A stretch of 64,000 nucleotides of DNA, taken from assembly GCA_026315105.1 (NCBI GenBank), contig CM048744.1, positions 659,683,676-659,747,675 of the forward strand. The letters are read 5' to 3'. A program made the position numbers and the translations under genes. This DNA comes from Locusta migratoria (Eukaryota; Arthropoda; Insecta; Orthoptera; Acrididae). A model generated the notes under the pieces. It searched no databases. It was not told the origin of the DNA and saw only the letters and a program-made list of their open reading frames with translations. Each line of letters begins with the position of its first letter. The stretch's first letter is position 1. Shown here one piece after another: positions 63,180-64,000 of the stretch.

Positions 63180-63370
63180 TCAAATATTCGTATAGCTTAT
63201 TGGACTTAACTACGGTATCATCAGTCCCTAAACTTACAAACTACTTATCAACTAGCTTATCCTAAGGACGGCAAAAATATCCATGCCCGAGGGGGGTTCG
63301 AACCCCCGACCGTAGTGGCCGTGCAGACCGTGACTAGAGCCCCTCATTCCCCTCGGTCACCGCGGCCGGC
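63180..63370 (-). mobile_element. SINE-A copy
   Basis: Inverted SINE-A (TCAAATATTCGTATAGCTTA to CGGTCACCGCGGCCGGC). Duplication TCAAGGTGGT at 63170-63179 and 63371-63380. Confidence 0.9.
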
Positions 63371-63380
63371 TCAAGGTGGT

Positions 63381-63634
63381 CACCTAAAATTTTTCAAGTA
63401 CGGATCTCTGCGTCAACAGGTAGCGATGTCAACCAGCAGGTTATAGAGAACTGCGAAGGATGCGCAACACATTTTAGCTGCTTTCTAGTTTTCATTACAC
63501 TGACGTTCGGTTTAACATCTTGCAGGGTATTTCAGTAAGAAATAGTTCCATAAATGTTTGGAAATACGTGAAAAGTTTTTTGTTTGTCGCTAAGTGCTGC
63601 AATTTGTCAAACAGTGTCTGTCTGCTCACCCGTT
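63381..63634. other. No recognised feature
   Basis: Nothing supported. Confidence 0.2.
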
Positions 63635-63805
63635 GTGGGCTGCTATTCTTTTTTCAACCCCACCTTCCTGAAAGATAAGCGGCTCTTACTCCCACGGCGA
63701 TTGTTGCCTGATAGTAAGAAATACGTGTACCAAGTTTGACAGAAATCGGTCCAGTAGTATATGAGGAGATGAGGAACACACACACTCACACAAACTTCAT
63801 CCATT
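63635..63805 (-). repeat. Dispersed repeat, inverted relative to 17796
   Basis: Reverse complement matches 17815-17930: TTCCTCATCTCCTCATATAC, ACTGGACCGATTTCTGTCAA and ATCAGGCAACAATCGCCGTG. It lacks the (GTAT)n and the hammerhead-like end of the other copy. Class unknown. Confidence 0.55.
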
Positions 63806-64000
63806 CTTTTAATAAGTTGCCTATGGATTTATCGGCTCTTTTGAACCTGTTAGAATGACAAAACTAAAGCAAACCTGTTACAAAGGCGATAAGGCAGTGG
63901 GTAAACAAGCGGATTGAGGAAACCAAGAGCGAGATTGGTGTTTGTCTAGGCGCGGCTGGTACATTGGCGCGAGGGAGGGAGGGAGGGGGGAGACAAAGTG
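63806..64000. other. Window end, unassigned
   Basis: Ends in a GGGA-rich run. No feature recognised. Confidence 0.2.

Overview
The window looks like intergenic DNA from a large insect genome, most probably an orthopteran (grasshopper or locust type). This is an inference from overall character: dozens of tRNA-headed SINEs, CR1/jockey-like and RTE-like LINE tails, mariner, Tc1, Penelope and Helitron remains, and no compact gene structure. I recognise no conserved host gene. Nearly every long reading frame is a transposon fragment. The main exception is an unexplained 212-codon frame at 38812-39450.

Layout. 1-1250: LINE tail and a cluster of tRNA-Thr-like SINEs. 2302-3858: a 5'-truncated Penelope-like element with an open RT C-terminus plus GIY-YIG frame. 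4031-5620: a TA-flanked DDE transposon carrying a nested 234-bp palindrome. 6300-9230: SINEs and an RTE-like LINE tail. 11302-12858: a foldback element with SINE-in-SINE nesting, then a mariner remnant. 13679-17000: two LINE copies either side of a CpG-rich patch. 18487-21998: SINEs and LINE tails. 21995-25445: a Helitron-like element holding a snapback mariner, then two broken Tc1 copies. 26533-31860: hairpins, SINEs and mariner pieces. 32395-33148: RTE-like tail. 34287-38732: a large foldback with three SINE insertions, a mariner fragment and a LINE. 39775-46515: SINEs, RTE-like pieces and a Helitron end. 47330-49070 and 55700-57305: two inverted copies of one compound repeat (unknown sequence plus mariner). 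49916-51445: a LINE fragment between two 292-bp direct repeats. 52229-58540: SINEs, microsatellites and a second CpG-rich patch. 60115-63370: LINE tails and a SINE, then a diverged repeat.

How the parts relate. The SINEs (about 40 copies) and most fragments are non-autonomous. Insertion order can be read from nesting and target-site duplications. The most interesting thread is a recurring hammerhead-ribozyme-like motif: the core CTGANGA, a stem II hairpin, GAAA, a short palindromic stem III and TC. It occurs in the 3' region of the Penelope-like element, twice in inverted orientation in the 234-bp palindrome, and at several isolated sites. Penelope-like elements are known to carry hammerheads. 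The small palindromic form and the scattered solo motifs here deserve checking.

All boundaries were read by eye. Family names rest on recognised protein motifs or tRNA-like heads, not on database searches. Family labels SINE-A, -B, -C, -Thr, -D, -E and -F are mine.
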